This document shows, one piece after another, positions 10,762 to 23,100 of a stretch of DNA of 64,000 nucleotides. The translations under genes were made by a program, and so were the position numbers. Below the pieces are notes generated by a model. The model was not told the origin of the DNA. It did not search any database and saw nothing but the letters and a program-made list of their open reading frames with translations. The DNA is taken from contig NC_059500.1 in NCBI RefSeq assembly GCF_018139145.2, positions 57,935,580 through 57,999,579 of the forward strand, written 5' to 3'. Origin of the DNA: Gymnogyps californianus. Lineage: Eukaryota > Chordata > Aves > Accipitriformes > Cathartidae. Numbering within the stretch: position 1 is the first letter of the stretch; each line of letters begins with the position of its first letter.

Positions 10762-13700
10762 GCATGCTTGCGGCGCAGTAGGACTTCAACTTTTCCACGG
10801 GACTTACAGGGAGTTTGCTCGCCGAGGAGGTGAGAGAGCTCTCTTCGGGGCAGGTCGAGCGTTACAGGGAGCGCGGGGTTCCCTCGCATCTCGGCGGTGA
10901 GCGGGAGCAGTCTTTGCTCGGCTGCTGCTCACTCCAGCTCTATCCAGAGCTCGCTCGCTCTTTTGCACAGAGAGAGTAGGTTGCACAGATCCGAGGCGGT
11001 GTGAGCGTCTCATCTGTGCTTTTGAAGCTGACTGGCATGTTAAGTCTGGCAGAACTTTTGCACGCTAGGGGAGCAAAAACCAGGGGTGCTGAGGTTCGCA
11101 GACTCCAGATGTTTGAAGAAAACAAGCTTGCAGATGTCCTAGCGGTAAGGATGGCAAGGAAAATCAAAGATGCGGGAAGGGTGTCGAGATTCCAGCTCCT
11201 TAGGGAACCGACACTTTCTAAGATGTGCTTAGAAGCGAACAGTCAGGGTTTCAGACCTTGCAACGGAAAAGAAAAAAGAAAAAAAAAAAGAAAATAAACA
11301 ATTTAGGTGGTATTGAAAACTGTGTTGCTTTTCTCAGTGTAGGTTGCCTTCAAGGATTGTAACTCACATTGGCTACGTTGGGAGAATAGTTTAGCATTCG
11401 TGACCCATACGGGGGAGGGGGGACTCCCTTACAGCTTCAGGAAAGGACTTTTCCAAAACACATTAAGTTACTGCTTTCCTGGTGCTTTTTGGGATTTAGA
11501 TATCGAGATGCCTCCGGCAGTATATGGGGAAGGAAGCATGGAGAAGTCACAGTGGGGAAAATTATAGTCCAAGTCTCAGGGTTAGGAAGAGCCATGGGAT
11601 GGTGAGGTTTTATGAGGGGACCCCCATCTAATTTAAAGAGGATTGCAAGGCAGAAGAGCCTGAGGGATGCAAAGAGGCAGAGGAGCTGGTCTGGCAGTCC
11701 TGAGTGGAGACAGGACACCCCAGGGACCTGAGGGCTGGATGACATGGGGGAAATTGAGCATGGAGGTCACTGATGAGTCTTGGGAGCCTAATCCTGCAAA
11801 GCACCGTGGGCGCAGTGCGAGTTGGGGGTGAGAGCGGGAGCTGAGTCATGCTGGCTGGGGAGGCCACCACACATCTGTACAGAAAGGAGGGGCGGAGGAG
11901 AGAAGGAAGAGATGAGGAACAAGCATGTAAAGACAGGCGGGGAGGAGGGAGATCACCTCATCGAAAGATGCTGAGATCATCCAGAGGCTCCTCCGTGATT
12001 GATAGTATCCTGCTCTCCTTCCCGTAAAGGGTTAGGAGGCTGATGAGTGTATCTCTGATGGAGGAGGCGGCAGATTGCAGAGGTTAGTACAACACAAGGG
12101 AAACCTACTCAGACAAACACAATTGGTACTGCTGGTGCTTGGGCTGCATTGCACTGCAGTGCAGGGAGCTCACAGCAACTTCTGCCTTAGGAGAGAGAGG
12201 GAGATGCTCAATTGGTCTGTAGAGGTGGCACAAACTATACCAAAAATTACTGCTTTGCGAGGGAATTGCAAATAGAAATGGAAGTAGAGCTGTAAGGAGA
12301 TTTTGGAAGGAACTTCCTGATGAATTTACAATTAACCACAAAGGATTTTATGAAAAAAACCCCAACTCCCAAAGCAAATAAAGTTCTCCGATTAGAGTAA
12401 TTGTAAATGGTATACTTCTGTTCAGACTTGTTTTCCTCCGAGTTCTTTACGGGAAAGAGCCCTGTTTTAACTATGCCATATGTCCTCCTGAGTTATTGAA
12501 TTTTTACAATGGATCTTCTTTTCATGGATTGAGGTCCCTGTGGGAATGAAAACTACCATTGCACTGTTTCATGCAATATTCATAGTTTTCCCTGTAAGTA
12601 AGCATTTATTCAGCATTTTCATAGAGAACAAGGCACCATGGTAAACCGGAGACCCTTTTCCTTCCCTCTCACCTAGCCATTTTCTGCAATTTTATTGAAT
12701 GATAACATGCATTAAATTCTACTGCTTTGGTGCTTATTTTGTTTTTTTTTTAATCTGTTTCCATAATGTGAGAGCAAGAAACATTGCTTTTCTGTATTCC
12801 AAAGAAATGCAGAATTCACTAAAATATAGTCACAGTAAGTTCTGAGTGGACTTTTATTTATATTTGGAGGAAAGCTTTGCATAGGCCAAATATTGACAAA
12901 AAGACAGTCTGTCAATTAAAATTGTTCACACACATTGAGCCTCCAAACATCTCCAAATGATACTCGAAGAAAAAGAAGAAACATCATTTAATGTCTATAT
13001 TTCTGAAGCTATATTCGTACTGCTTATTCAATAAAGATGACCCCTGAATATCAGTGGTACAGACTAGACATAGACTTTCTCTGATGGCAGCTTGATGTAA
13101 AATCACAAGTCATTGCATTCTGGAAAAATAGATCTGTATTTGGCCAAAGGAGATCAAACCAAGTATTTTCTGATTATATATTTGAGAAATCTAATTAATT
13201 TTTAATAATAGTAAAGCAAAAGTGTTAGGTTTTTTCTCAGTTCTGAGCAACGTGCAAGAAAGATGTTTGCAACAAAGGAAAATCACATGAAGTGTTCAGT
13301 TATGTTTGCAAAACATGGTTTTACCTCAGGTGACAACATGAAGCCTATAATTGAGTTTATATGTGCCTGAGTGTATAAGCTTGTATAAGTTGCTCGCAGT
13401 AATGGCAGATTTCAAATTAATTTTTTAAATGATAAGTTCCAAAGCACAGAGGACAAACGTTTATCCACAGTGATCCTGATCTTCCCATTAAAATCAGTGT
13501 GAATTGTATTGTAGATTTCAGTGGGAACCAGAATGAATCCAGCTATATAATTATCTAGGGGGTTTTGTATGAAAATAGTATTAATGAAGATATTTCACGT
13601 TCTCAGCCGTATAAAAGTTGTTTCAGCATCACAAAACAGCTCACTTGGGCTGTATGTTGCTGTGAATCTTTGCAACCCATATGCATCACAGGATGCATAT

Positions 13701-16326
13701 CAATGCTTGTTTGAACAAAAGCTCATCAATTAGATTAAATGTGTTTGCAAACCTGTGATAGGGAACCCACAGCTGCTGCCACTGCCTTCGTATTATGTAG
13801 TGCATAACATTTTCCTATTACAACAGAATGGAGTCCTTTTAAAAATGATTCAGAGGACTGGATTTAGAGCTTGTCTTCTTTTAAGTGTTTGTAAGCAGTA
13901 AAATGCAAAAATTAATTGAAAGTATGCTCAAAGTACTGACACTGGGAAGAAAAAGGTAGTTAAATTTTGCTTTTAAACTAGCAAATTGTTTCAGTTTTAA
14001 ATTAAATGTCATATATTCTCTAGTAACTATGTTACAAAATATGGTGGGCCTCTTTTTCCATAAAACACTGGTTGATAGCCTCACAGGCTTTTAATTTATC
14101 TTTGATTTTGTGTATTGCTCCGTGGTTCTTCTAGAGACATTCTAAACATGCTGAGTACTTATTGTCCTGTAAATATATATGTTGCCTGTCTGTGATATGT
14201 TAGTCAGGTTTGGTTTCAAATTACCATTTTTATGTCAGCGAGAGATAAATATGTGTTCATTAAATATAATCAAATGCAAATTTCTTTAGCGTGATTATTA
14301 TTGAAGCTGTTGTCCTCTTATTAAAAAATCAAACAGAGGGAGTAAAGCAATGCTGAGCACGTCCTTTCCTTCTCCGTGGTTCAAACTCTCAGTCACTTTC
14401 CCACCCAGAGAGGCTAATAAAAGTTTAAATGTTGCAGACACAACAATGAAATTGCTTAAGGTATAACAGAGTGTAATATAGTGTAATACAATTAAAATAT
14501 CATGATGTCTTTTCATTTTTAAGACTGAATTCTTACCTCTATCTGCATTTCCACTGACCGGCTGCTGACAGTAAAGGCTTGCATGCATCAACAGAACATC
14601 AGAGACTTTGATGATTAGGTGGGCATTCCATCCAAATATTTCTAATCCAACTAAAAATGCACCATATTGAAAATACGAATGGCACCTACCACATAATGTA
14701 GCTGTTTCAGCACACAAGGCATATAGCTTTATATTGATCTGAGACTCATGAAAAATACAGTGTTGCTGCAGCTTCATGTTTGCTTGCCAGCAGCAAGATT
14801 TTTTTTAAGATAAAGCAGCAGCCCTGTAGCTGGCGCTCTCCTTCTCAGCAGGTTATTTTTGTGGTCATGGCTGTGTGGGTCTACTTATGTGCTTTGTTCT
14901 AGGATCGTAGTCTGTCTGTCACAAGCACGTCTAGATTTTTGACTGAAAACCTACGTTACAATGAATACAGTTGGCAGCAGTATCAGAACTTCCTGCAGGA
15001 TTTTTTTCCCTTTAATGATCATGTGAGTTTTTGTATAGGGAAAAGCTTTGTGAAATACATCATGGAAACTGATTATTTAGAAATACAGGTAGCCATGGAA
15101 CTGAGAGATGACTTTGCTCATAGCATGGCATAGGGCCTCTGGGTCTTCATGCCATATAGAGCTGGAGGATAAACTTGCCCTTCTGTAAGAGTAACAGTGC
15201 TAATCCCAAGAAGCTGGTTTTGCAAATTGGATTCCACCCTTTCCCCCCCTGCGCCCCACCCTGACCATGGAAGGTTTTGCTTTTATCTGGGAATCCCAGC
15301 CATTGCCACAGCCTTACAAATGAAGTGGCCCTCTGAACTGCTCCTAAGGCTGAGAAATGAATGAGTCCTTGGAGCAGCACTTCCAGCTGTAATTCACTGC
15401 CCTCTAACACGTAGCTTTTTGTTATTTCTCTTTTATCTGTGTGGATTCTTGAAATCCTGCCTCATGGACAGCTGACGGCATGTCTCACATCCTTGCTGTC
15501 TATAAAAGTGGGACAAAATAAGTATTTATTTTCATTAAAAAGGAATGCACTTGAAAATTCCATCACAAAATATATCCAAGCACCAAACAATAAAGATAAG
15601 GTCAACAGTGTGTTTTTCCATTTCCTGATCATGTTGAAAGCTCTCTGTAGCACACTTGTGATATCTTTCTTGTATGGATATGAAGGCACCAGATACTATT
15701 TGGCATTCTCCTTTTTAACTCTCAAGCCAACAAAGCAAATTGCTTGGTACAGACTATGGAAGATCCTATAGCGATGGCTTGTTAGTGCTTTTTGAGGGAT
15801 TTATGGATCTGTGAATAACTGGAGTGCTTCTTCATAAGTCATGCAAGCCGGGTCCTGAAAGGAAAGGTAAGACCAAGTGTTACCATGGTCTCTTATGAGT
15901 CTAGAAAATGCATATTCTTGATTTTGCAGAGCAAAGTTCTCCTCAGTTTTTACTGAGCTGCATTTGAGCTGTTTTTAATCAACAAGTTAAAAAGAAGATA
16001 ATTCTAAATGCAGTAGGTGAAGATACCAAATGTTAAGATTTCATGTGTCTTGGCCTCCTACTTTTTGTATCGGCATGTAGCTGTGCAGTTGATGGTGGCT
16101 TTTGCTTTTGGACAGTATTCTTCTTGGTGTGTAGACATCACCTCTCGTGAGCAGGACTCACTGCCTGTCTTCATGTGTAGCTGGTGCACAGACTGCCACT
16201 GACACCAGAATCACTTATCCTTTTAACATTCTTTCTCAGCCTGGGAGCAGCACCTTATTTTCAAATAACTCAACTGTTATTTTCTCTTAGCTTTGTTAAA
16301 CAAATCAAGTTCTGGCAATAGGGAGA
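10762..16326. other. SV2C intron 1, 5' segment
   Basis: The first 200-400 bp are the shoulder of the CpG island and hold further donor-like sites (see 11037-11144). Around 11450-12060 the plus strand is purine- and G-rich without clear repeat identity. Beyond that the DNA is AT-rich, with no supported exon or RNA. Segments at about 13450-13550 weakly resemble old palindromic amniote repeats. Confidence 0.6.
11037..11144 (+). other. possible alternative first exon (ATG to consensus donor)
   Basis: In the CpG-island shoulder, an ATG at 11037 opens 36 stop-free codons (MLSLAELLHARGAKTRGAEV...) that end exactly in phase 0 at GCG followed by GTAAGG (donor at 11145). Joined in phase 0 to the exon 2 acceptor, this frame would stay open and overlap the SV2C start out of frame. 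There is no support beyond splice-site consensus. Confidence 0.15.
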
Positions 16327-16909
16327 TGTAGTGGTTTAACCCCAGCCGGCAACTAAGCACCACACAGCCGCTCGTTCATTCCCCCCACCCAGTGGGATGG
16401 GGGAGAGAATAAAAAAAACAACCTCTTGGGCTGAGATAAAGACAGTTTAATAGGACAGAAAGGAAGGAAAAATAATTATAATAATATTAATAATAATATG
16501 ACAATAATAATACTAAAAGAATTAGAATATACAAAACAAGTGATGCACAATGCAATTGCTCACCGCTCGCCAACCGATGCCCAGTTAGTTCCCGAGCAGC
16601 AATCCACCCCTCCCAGCCAACTCCCCCAGTTTATATACTGGGCATGATGTCATATGGTATGGAATATCCCTTTGGCGAGTTTGGATCAGTTGTCCTGGCT
16701 GTGTCCCCTCCCAACTTCTTGTGCCCCTCTAGCCTTCTTGCTGGCTGGGAATGAGAAGCTGAAAAATCCTTGACTTAGTAGAAACACTACTTAGCAACAA
16801 CTAAAAACATCAGTGTGTTATCAACATTATTTTCCTACTAAATCCAAAACACAGCACTATACCAGCTACTAGGAAGAAAATTAACTCTATCCTAGCTGAA
16901 ACCAGGACA
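16327..16909 (-). mobile_element. solo LTR, family 1 copy 1
   Basis: A 583-bp endogenous-retrovirus LTR with TGTAGTGGTTTAACC and CCAGGACA ends. It is flanked by a perfect 5-bp target-site duplication GGAGA (16322-16326 and 16910-16914), so it is a complete solo LTR. Read on the minus strand it starts TGTCCTGGTTTCAGCT, has a TATATAA box about midway and ATTAAA about 170 bp later; this order sets the orientation. An A/T trinucleotide-like stretch lies at 16471-16515. No viral coding sequence is present. Confidence 0.9.
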
Positions 16910-16914
16910 GGAGA

Positions 16915-17302
16915 GTATCAGAAAAAAAAAGCACTTAGTGATATAAGACACATAACTAACAAACTCATTACTGTGCCTGGAAATCTTGTAAGGGTGATCT
17001 CTTCAGGGGGAAAAAAAAAAAAAGGAGTATTAAGGCTTGTGGGAGTCTCTGCTATGCAGATGGAGTCTGTCTTTCCCTCGGTATGCCATCTCATTGCTGG
17101 CTGCAATATACTGTAGACATAATGAAGATGTTTAAAATAGCTAGTTTCTGTTGCAGTCTAGTACGCCAGTATGATGCTCTGACTGAACCACAGACATGCT
17201 TGTGGTTATCCTACAGTGTGGACTGTGAGGCAGATAGATTGCCCTTCATTCATAGCTAACTAGTTTAAAACTTGCAAGAAGGTTTCTGCCCAACACTGCA
17301 AA
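16915..17302. other. SV2C intron 1, between LTR and CR1
   Basis: AT-rich intronic sequence; nothing supported apart from a short A-run near 17011-17023. Confidence 0.6.
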
Positions 17303-17660
17303 AGAATAATGGAATAACGTATGTTTGAAGGGACTCCTTGAAGTCATTTCATCCAGTTCCCTTCTAAAAGCAGGGCCAACTTGTATCGTTAGATCGGGTT
17401 ACTCAGGGCCTTGCCCAGTCAAAGTTTGAATATCTCTGGCATAGGAACCCCAAAGCTTCTCTGTGCCACCATTCCTGTGCTTCATTGGCCTCATCATGAA
17501 GAATTTCTCCTTACAACTAGGTGTTGGTAAGAGGGGTAAAATTGGACATACTAATCTAGACGTAGCTTCACAAGCCAAGGGAAATAATTACTGCAGTTCA
17601 AACTCTTGCTACTGCATCCCAGGATGTGGTTATCCTTCATTACCACTGGGTACACTGTGG
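17303..17660 (-). mobile_element. CR1 LINE fragment, internally deleted
   Basis: Reverse-complement CR1: it starts with tail-side sequence (agaataatgga...), then the conserved block ...gggccttgcccagtcaaagtttgaatatctc... and atgaagaatttctcctta. It jumps directly to gtaagaggggtaaaattgg, skipping sequence that the 28815 copy retains between these blocks. No open frame remains. Confidence 0.8.
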
Positions 17661-19537
17661 TGTATAGCGGCATAAGTTAAAATGGCGTCCCTTTGCCATA
17701 GTACTGGTGTTGGTACAGAGGCCCTGATTTTTCTTGTATAAAACTTCTCCGATTATCTCTTAGAAAGATGTTACTGTGCATGATTCTTGAAGTGTGGTAA
17801 TCCATGAAAACTATTTTGAGATGTAACTGCCTATAAACAGCATGAAGATAAGTGTCCCACTGAGCTATCAAGTATTATGTAGGGGCTCAAGTGTCAGTTA
17901 ACAAAGATGTCCTCCGCACGTGGCTTCACCTCAGTTGTGAGAGGAGGGACACCACAGATTATTACAGATCTAGATACATACATATATTGACTAGTTAGGT
18001 CCCACTGCACCCCAATGTAATTCAAATGAGGTGAATGGAATTGCATTCAATGCAAATTTGGCTCAGAATCTGTCAGTCTAGAGGTTTGGTTAGAGAAAAA
18101 GAGCTATATAAGTCATTGATCTTTTTTCTCTGATAATTATTTTCTCTTTGATTTTAAATAGTCTTAACTACATTGATAAATAAATAAGCATTTGGCCAGA
18201 AAATGCATATCATTCTGAGTTTCCACATATCTGGAGATATCTAAAACTCATATTTAAACAGAACCTACATGGTTGGCCTTGGCGAATATTGTCATATTAA
18301 TTAGCATGGAAAAATTCAAATGGATATGTTTGTCAGTACCATAAATAAAAAAATCAAATGCCGTCTTTGTGGGTGTATACCTAACTTATAAAACCTTATA
18401 AAGGTTATAAAGACATATCTTCAGCTTTAAAGAGAAAAAACTACATTTTCTGTATGTATCTTTTAATCCTTTTCTAAGTTGTTTATTACACCTAAAAGGA
18501 CTAAAGCTGAGAATGACCGAAGAAAAAAAAGACTTTTAAAGGAATTAAAAGCCTTTTCCCATATATTTTGTGGATTGCACACTGTTTCATATATAGCTGC
18601 TCTCACAGATTTCCCCTATGTATGTTGTAACTTAAAAGGGTTGTGCACTTGCGTAGATCTGAAGTAAAAACAGGAGAGAAGAGAGCATGAAAAACCAAAG
18701 CTACATATATTGCAGTAGTAATGTCGCAAAAACTGGTAGGAAAATCAGTGGTACATCTGCGATCACTTTCAAATACTTTTTAAAACAGAGTGTTGTTCTA
18801 GTTGATAGCATCCCTTTAGTTCCATTTATCATCATGGTCTCATCTAGCCTTATTAGAATTTATGAAGTGTTGCTCCTATCAGTTGCATAATTTGACTATT
18901 TACATGTTAAATTCAGAACAAAGCTTTTCCTTATAGCATAACCCCTGTATGGAGTGAGTAGTCAGAAGACTAAATGTTTTGTAGTATTCCAGGTTTTAAA
19001 TGTTAATATACACAATGTAAATAAGGACTGTTATTTGATTTTGTAAATGTATATACGCACTTATTGTGTAAAGAACAGAAAATTGTCAAACCAAATCACA
19101 CTCTGACTTAAAAAAATATACATCTCCTGTAAGTGTACGACATTCAGATTTCTAAATGAGTTTAGGTCACTACATTTGCCTATTGAGGGGATAGCCTCTA
19201 TGGGCAACAGCAAGTGTACACTTAAAGTGCATTCTTTGGTGTTCTAAACTATCAAATAGATTCCTAAGTTTAATATATTTCATAGGGCTTTCCAAGTTGG
19301 GTAGGCCAAGACTGATGCAGAAAAAATTCAGCCTACTTACTGGGAAAACAGGAAAAGACTTATATGTTAGTCTTTGATAATTTCTTTGGTCCATTTAGCT
19401 GGAATACTAATTCCTTTCCAGTCCTCTTCTTGCTTTCCAATGAAGTCCTGAAAAGAAAAAAAGAAACAACTTGGACATAGAGAAGTGAGGATGCCTTTCC
19501 TCGAAAACAGAAAAAGGTGCTATAAGTGTTAGACACC
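17661..19537. other. SV2C intron 1, AT-rich segment
   Basis: No exon, RNA or clear repeat recognised. A stretch at about 18000-18090 may be a remnant of an old palindromic amniote repeat. Confidence 0.55.
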
Positions 19538-20133
19538 TGTTGTGGTTTAACCCCAGCTGGCAACTAAGCACCACACAGCCACTCGCTCACTCCCCGCCAG
19601 TGGGATGGGGGAGAGAATCAGAAGAGTAAAAGTGAGAAAACTCATAGGTTGAGATAAAGACAGTTTAATAGGCGAAGCAAAAGCTGCACATGCAAGCAAA
19701 GCAAACCAAGGAATTCATTCACTACTTCCTATCAGCAGGCAGGTGTTCAGCCATCTCCAGGAAAGCAGGGCTCCATCACACCTGACAGAAACTTGGGAAG
19801 ACAAATGCCATCACTTTGAACATCCCCCCCTTCCTTCTTCTTCCCTCAGCTTTACATACTGAGCATGATGTCATATGGTATGGAATATCGCTTTGGTCAG
19901 TTGGGGTCAGCTGTCGCGGCTGTGTCCCCTCCCAACTTCTTGTGCACCCCCAGCCTACTCACTGGTGGGGTGGTGTGAGAAGCGGAAAAGGCCTTGAGTC
20001 TGTGTAGGCAATGCTCAGCAATAACAAAAACACTGATAATCCTTGTATTATCAACACTGTTTTCAGCACAAATCCAAAACCTAGCCCCATACTAGCTACT
20101 ATGAAGAAAATTATCCCAGCCAAAACCAGCACA
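19538..20133 (-). mobile_element. solo LTR, family 1 copy 2 (variant centre)
   Basis: A 596-bp LTR with ends TGTTGTGGTTTAACC and CCAGCACA and a perfect 5-bp duplication ACACC (19533-19537 and 20134-20138). Its outer thirds match copies 1 and 3, but about 19673-19850 is unrelated to their centre, so it belongs to a different subfamily or is a recombinant. The TATA region is altered (ctttacatactgagc). Minus-strand orientation is assigned by alignment to copies 1 and 3. Confidence 0.9.
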
Positions 20134-20138
20134 ACACC

Positions 20139-23100
20139 ATATAGAAACATCTAGCAGTTGTCTGCTAAAATGAATTCAATTTTGTTTAAATTTTGTTTCT
20201 TCAAATAAAATTCCATGTTCAGTTCACATCTGGGAGAGTCCAAGCACTTATTAATTGTGAAGCTCTTAAAAGTTTTGCTTAGTACATGGTGCTAAGGATC
20301 TGAGCCATCTTCTACTCCATAGACACACTCCTTAAACTATGAATATCTAAACAGAAATATTTAGGCCCGTATTTATAATCATAAATATCACCACCTGACT
20401 TTCAGAGACCCTGGAAATTCTCTTACGAGAGGACATGTTCCAGTTGAATGCAGTGGATACCTGTAAAAAAATAATTAAGATATCAGTCCTTGTACACCTT
20501 GAACAGCAAAACAATAGCAAACTCCCAGAGATTAAAAGATAATGCCATCAGGGTGATTTTGTGTATTTGCTTAGAAAAACTCCAAGGCAGGGAAAAAACC
20601 AAAAGGCCAACCAATTGCCCAAACACGTTTTAGCAAATGGATGTTTAGAAAATGTGTGTTAATTGGCTGAAACGAGTTCTTGTCAAAGATCATTATTTAT
20701 TAGGTCCTACATGGAACAGAGCAAAACTTGCTCCTACCTTAAGAACCTTAACAGCTAAAATAAAAACGAACAAAACATAAACATCTCATATGGTATGAGT
20801 TATGGCTTGGCTTTCCACTGTCTGTCCATGACCATGTCTGTCCATGAAGAAAGTAGCCGTCCAAGATGTAGCACTACTCATTAGCAGTCTAGAAGCAACC
20901 CTAATGCTTTGGTACTGGACACCTTACCTCCTCAAGGCAGTTTTGTCTGGAGTGCTGCTTGTTTTGGACTAGCTTCCTTTGTAGAAATAAAGAGACTCCT
21001 GGAAATTCTTTTTCAATTCGCATTTGTTGTTTCTATGAATTATTTTATTCAAGGGTGTAAGTTCTTGCAGAATAAGACCACTGGGCTGATAAACTGGAAA
21101 TCTTGTGGCAAATAACTGTTGACAGTGTAAGTCCCTGCCAGGAGATAGGTAGGAAATGGAACTGAATTACCAATTAAAACTTTTTCAGTCAAAAGTTGAT
21201 GATTCTGTATTAAATATGTAATGTGCTTTTGGGTCCATTTTATTTCTTATTGGTAAAAATGTATTTTTTCCTAGTTGGGAGAAATTGTTTTATATTGTAC
21301 CTTTTACACATGAAATAAATGGGAGCCGTTGTGTATGTCTGTATTTCAATATCTAGGAACAGGAGTGAGCTACAGGTTCCAATACACTGCCTTCCTCCAC
21401 TCCTGTGACTGGGAAAATGAATTTCTGTGAGCAAAATTATCCTTTCGTTGGCTGAACTCTATGCCAGCAATTTTCTTTAAACTATGACTTTTGTTAAAAT
21501 ATTAAATTCAATTTTATTTAATATTCTAAAACAGTGGAAGTAATAATTCTGTGATGCCTTTGGTCTTTAATATTCTAGTAATGTGCATTTTTAATCAGGA
21601 AGCTATTTTAATTCAATAAAACTTTCTGAGAAAGTGTATCGCATAACTGGCATAACATTGATACAAAGGGAACTATTGCTGTACTTCATAAGGGCTCTGT
21701 AAACATGTAGAGGTTTTTTTAAAAGATCCAAGTAAGTGTTAAAAATGCAATTAAGAAAACGTGTTACCTGCTGGTTTAACAGTGCTATAACAGCATAGAA
21801 TGCAAGGGTTATATACTGTACGTGTGAAGTGTAGCACTGAAGGCTGTGGAGGGGTCAGGAGACGAAGAGCACATGCAGTGGACAGAAAAGGTATACTGAT
21901 TCAAATTCCTGTGAAATTATGGATTAAATTAAAAACTGCTTTTCCTTAACGGGAATGTCCCTTGCTCTAGGGGTGCAAGCACTGAACATTGCATCAGCTA
22001 TACAATCTGCAAAACTATTTTCAATGAAAGCTGATACACATACACTCAAGGAACTAAGCACTTAATCAATGTGATGTATATCCTGAGGCCAACAGAATGT
22101 GATGCTTTTAAAAAGCTAATTGTAAGCTATAATTGAGAACTAATTGGCTGATGAAGCAAGAATTTCTTTTCTAAAATTGCTTTGCTTATTGAGTTTAAAC
22201 ATTTATGACATCTCATTTTTTTTTCTCTTTTTTTTTGCTAGAAATGGAAAATTACTTTTAGAGCTTGGCTGCTGTGTTCTACTGGGACTTAATTTGTTGT
22301 TTATTTTACCTACTTTAGACCTATGCCTCTACACACATGAGTGATGTAGTATTCTTCTTATATGCTCTTCAGACTCCCCCAGCCACAGAGTAGGCAAGAG
22401 ACCTGCTTGGAGCGTAACACCGATTTCCTTCATTAGTCAGCTGGCACTGGTGCTGTAGAGATCATTTTCTGTCCTTGAACCAACAATATTATCTGATATG
22501 AGTCATCCAGGGCCCCGCTTGTGGGTGGGTAAGGGGAGTCTTAATGTTTCTTTTGAATAAGAAAAGTGATAATAATAGGCCAAGGCTGAAGAGAAAAAAA
22601 TGGAAATGCTTATAAATGCCCGTTAGTAATGTGGAACATTTAAATAGTTTGCTGCCCAAGCATGAGGGTAAATGGGAACCCACTGGAGGAGCCTGCCAAG
22701 TGTGAATAGTGGTCCTTCAACATGCTTTGTGAGTGTGTGTAATTGAGGTGCCTATAAGGGGATGGTCCACCTCATCTGTGGCATTCAGAAGACGTTATTG
22801 ATGCGGCATTCCTTCCCTGATTCACTGATAGTAGTAGTATCTTTACTTACACAAAAAGCACATGTGAACATGGTACCACCGTGCAGGCTTTTGTACTCGA
22901 TTACCTGCTGAAGATCCATGATTGGTTTTGTTCAAGGGCAATATCAGTAAAGAGCCAGGATGCAAAACAGGGATAATGATTAATCAGGTTGAAGACAGAA
23001 ATTCAAGGGAAATTACTTCAGAACACAGCCAGGCCAGGGTGGTACCTTATAGACCTTTGCAGTGTCAGAGAGCAACGACATTGTTGCTATAAGTCTAGCA

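Larger units (their letters stand above)
10205..10960 (+). promoter_or_regulatory. SV2C: CpG island, probable SV2C promoter
   Basis: This is a sharp rise in G+C and CpG density against AT-rich flanks, densest at about 10240-10660. GC boxes are visible at 10243-10250 (GGGGGCGG) and 10261-10270 (CCGCCCCGCC). No convincing TATA box was seen, as is usual for CpG-island promoters. Short GC-rich direct repeats (CCGCGCCTC units) occur at about 10370-10420. It is the only island in the window and precedes exon 2 of a plus-strand neuronal gene. Open frames crossing it in several frames are a by-product of high G+C. Confidence 0.8.

Noticed and set aside
10150..10889. Several long open frames on both strands (up to 227 codons) over the CpG island
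   Set aside because: High G+C removes stop codons in many frames at once. The translations are Pro/Arg/Ala-rich low complexity, and the frames run across the consensus donor at 10661.
14298..14777. 159-codon open frame on the minus strand
   Set aside because: No recognisable domain, no flanking splice signals that fit, and AT-rich intronic context; close to chance expectation for 64 kb in six frames.
16407..16412. AATAAA on the plus strand of LTR copy 1, suggesting sense orientation
   Set aside because: It lies before, not after, the TATA-like motif when read on the plus strand. The minus-strand order (TATA, then ATTAAA) fits an LTR better.
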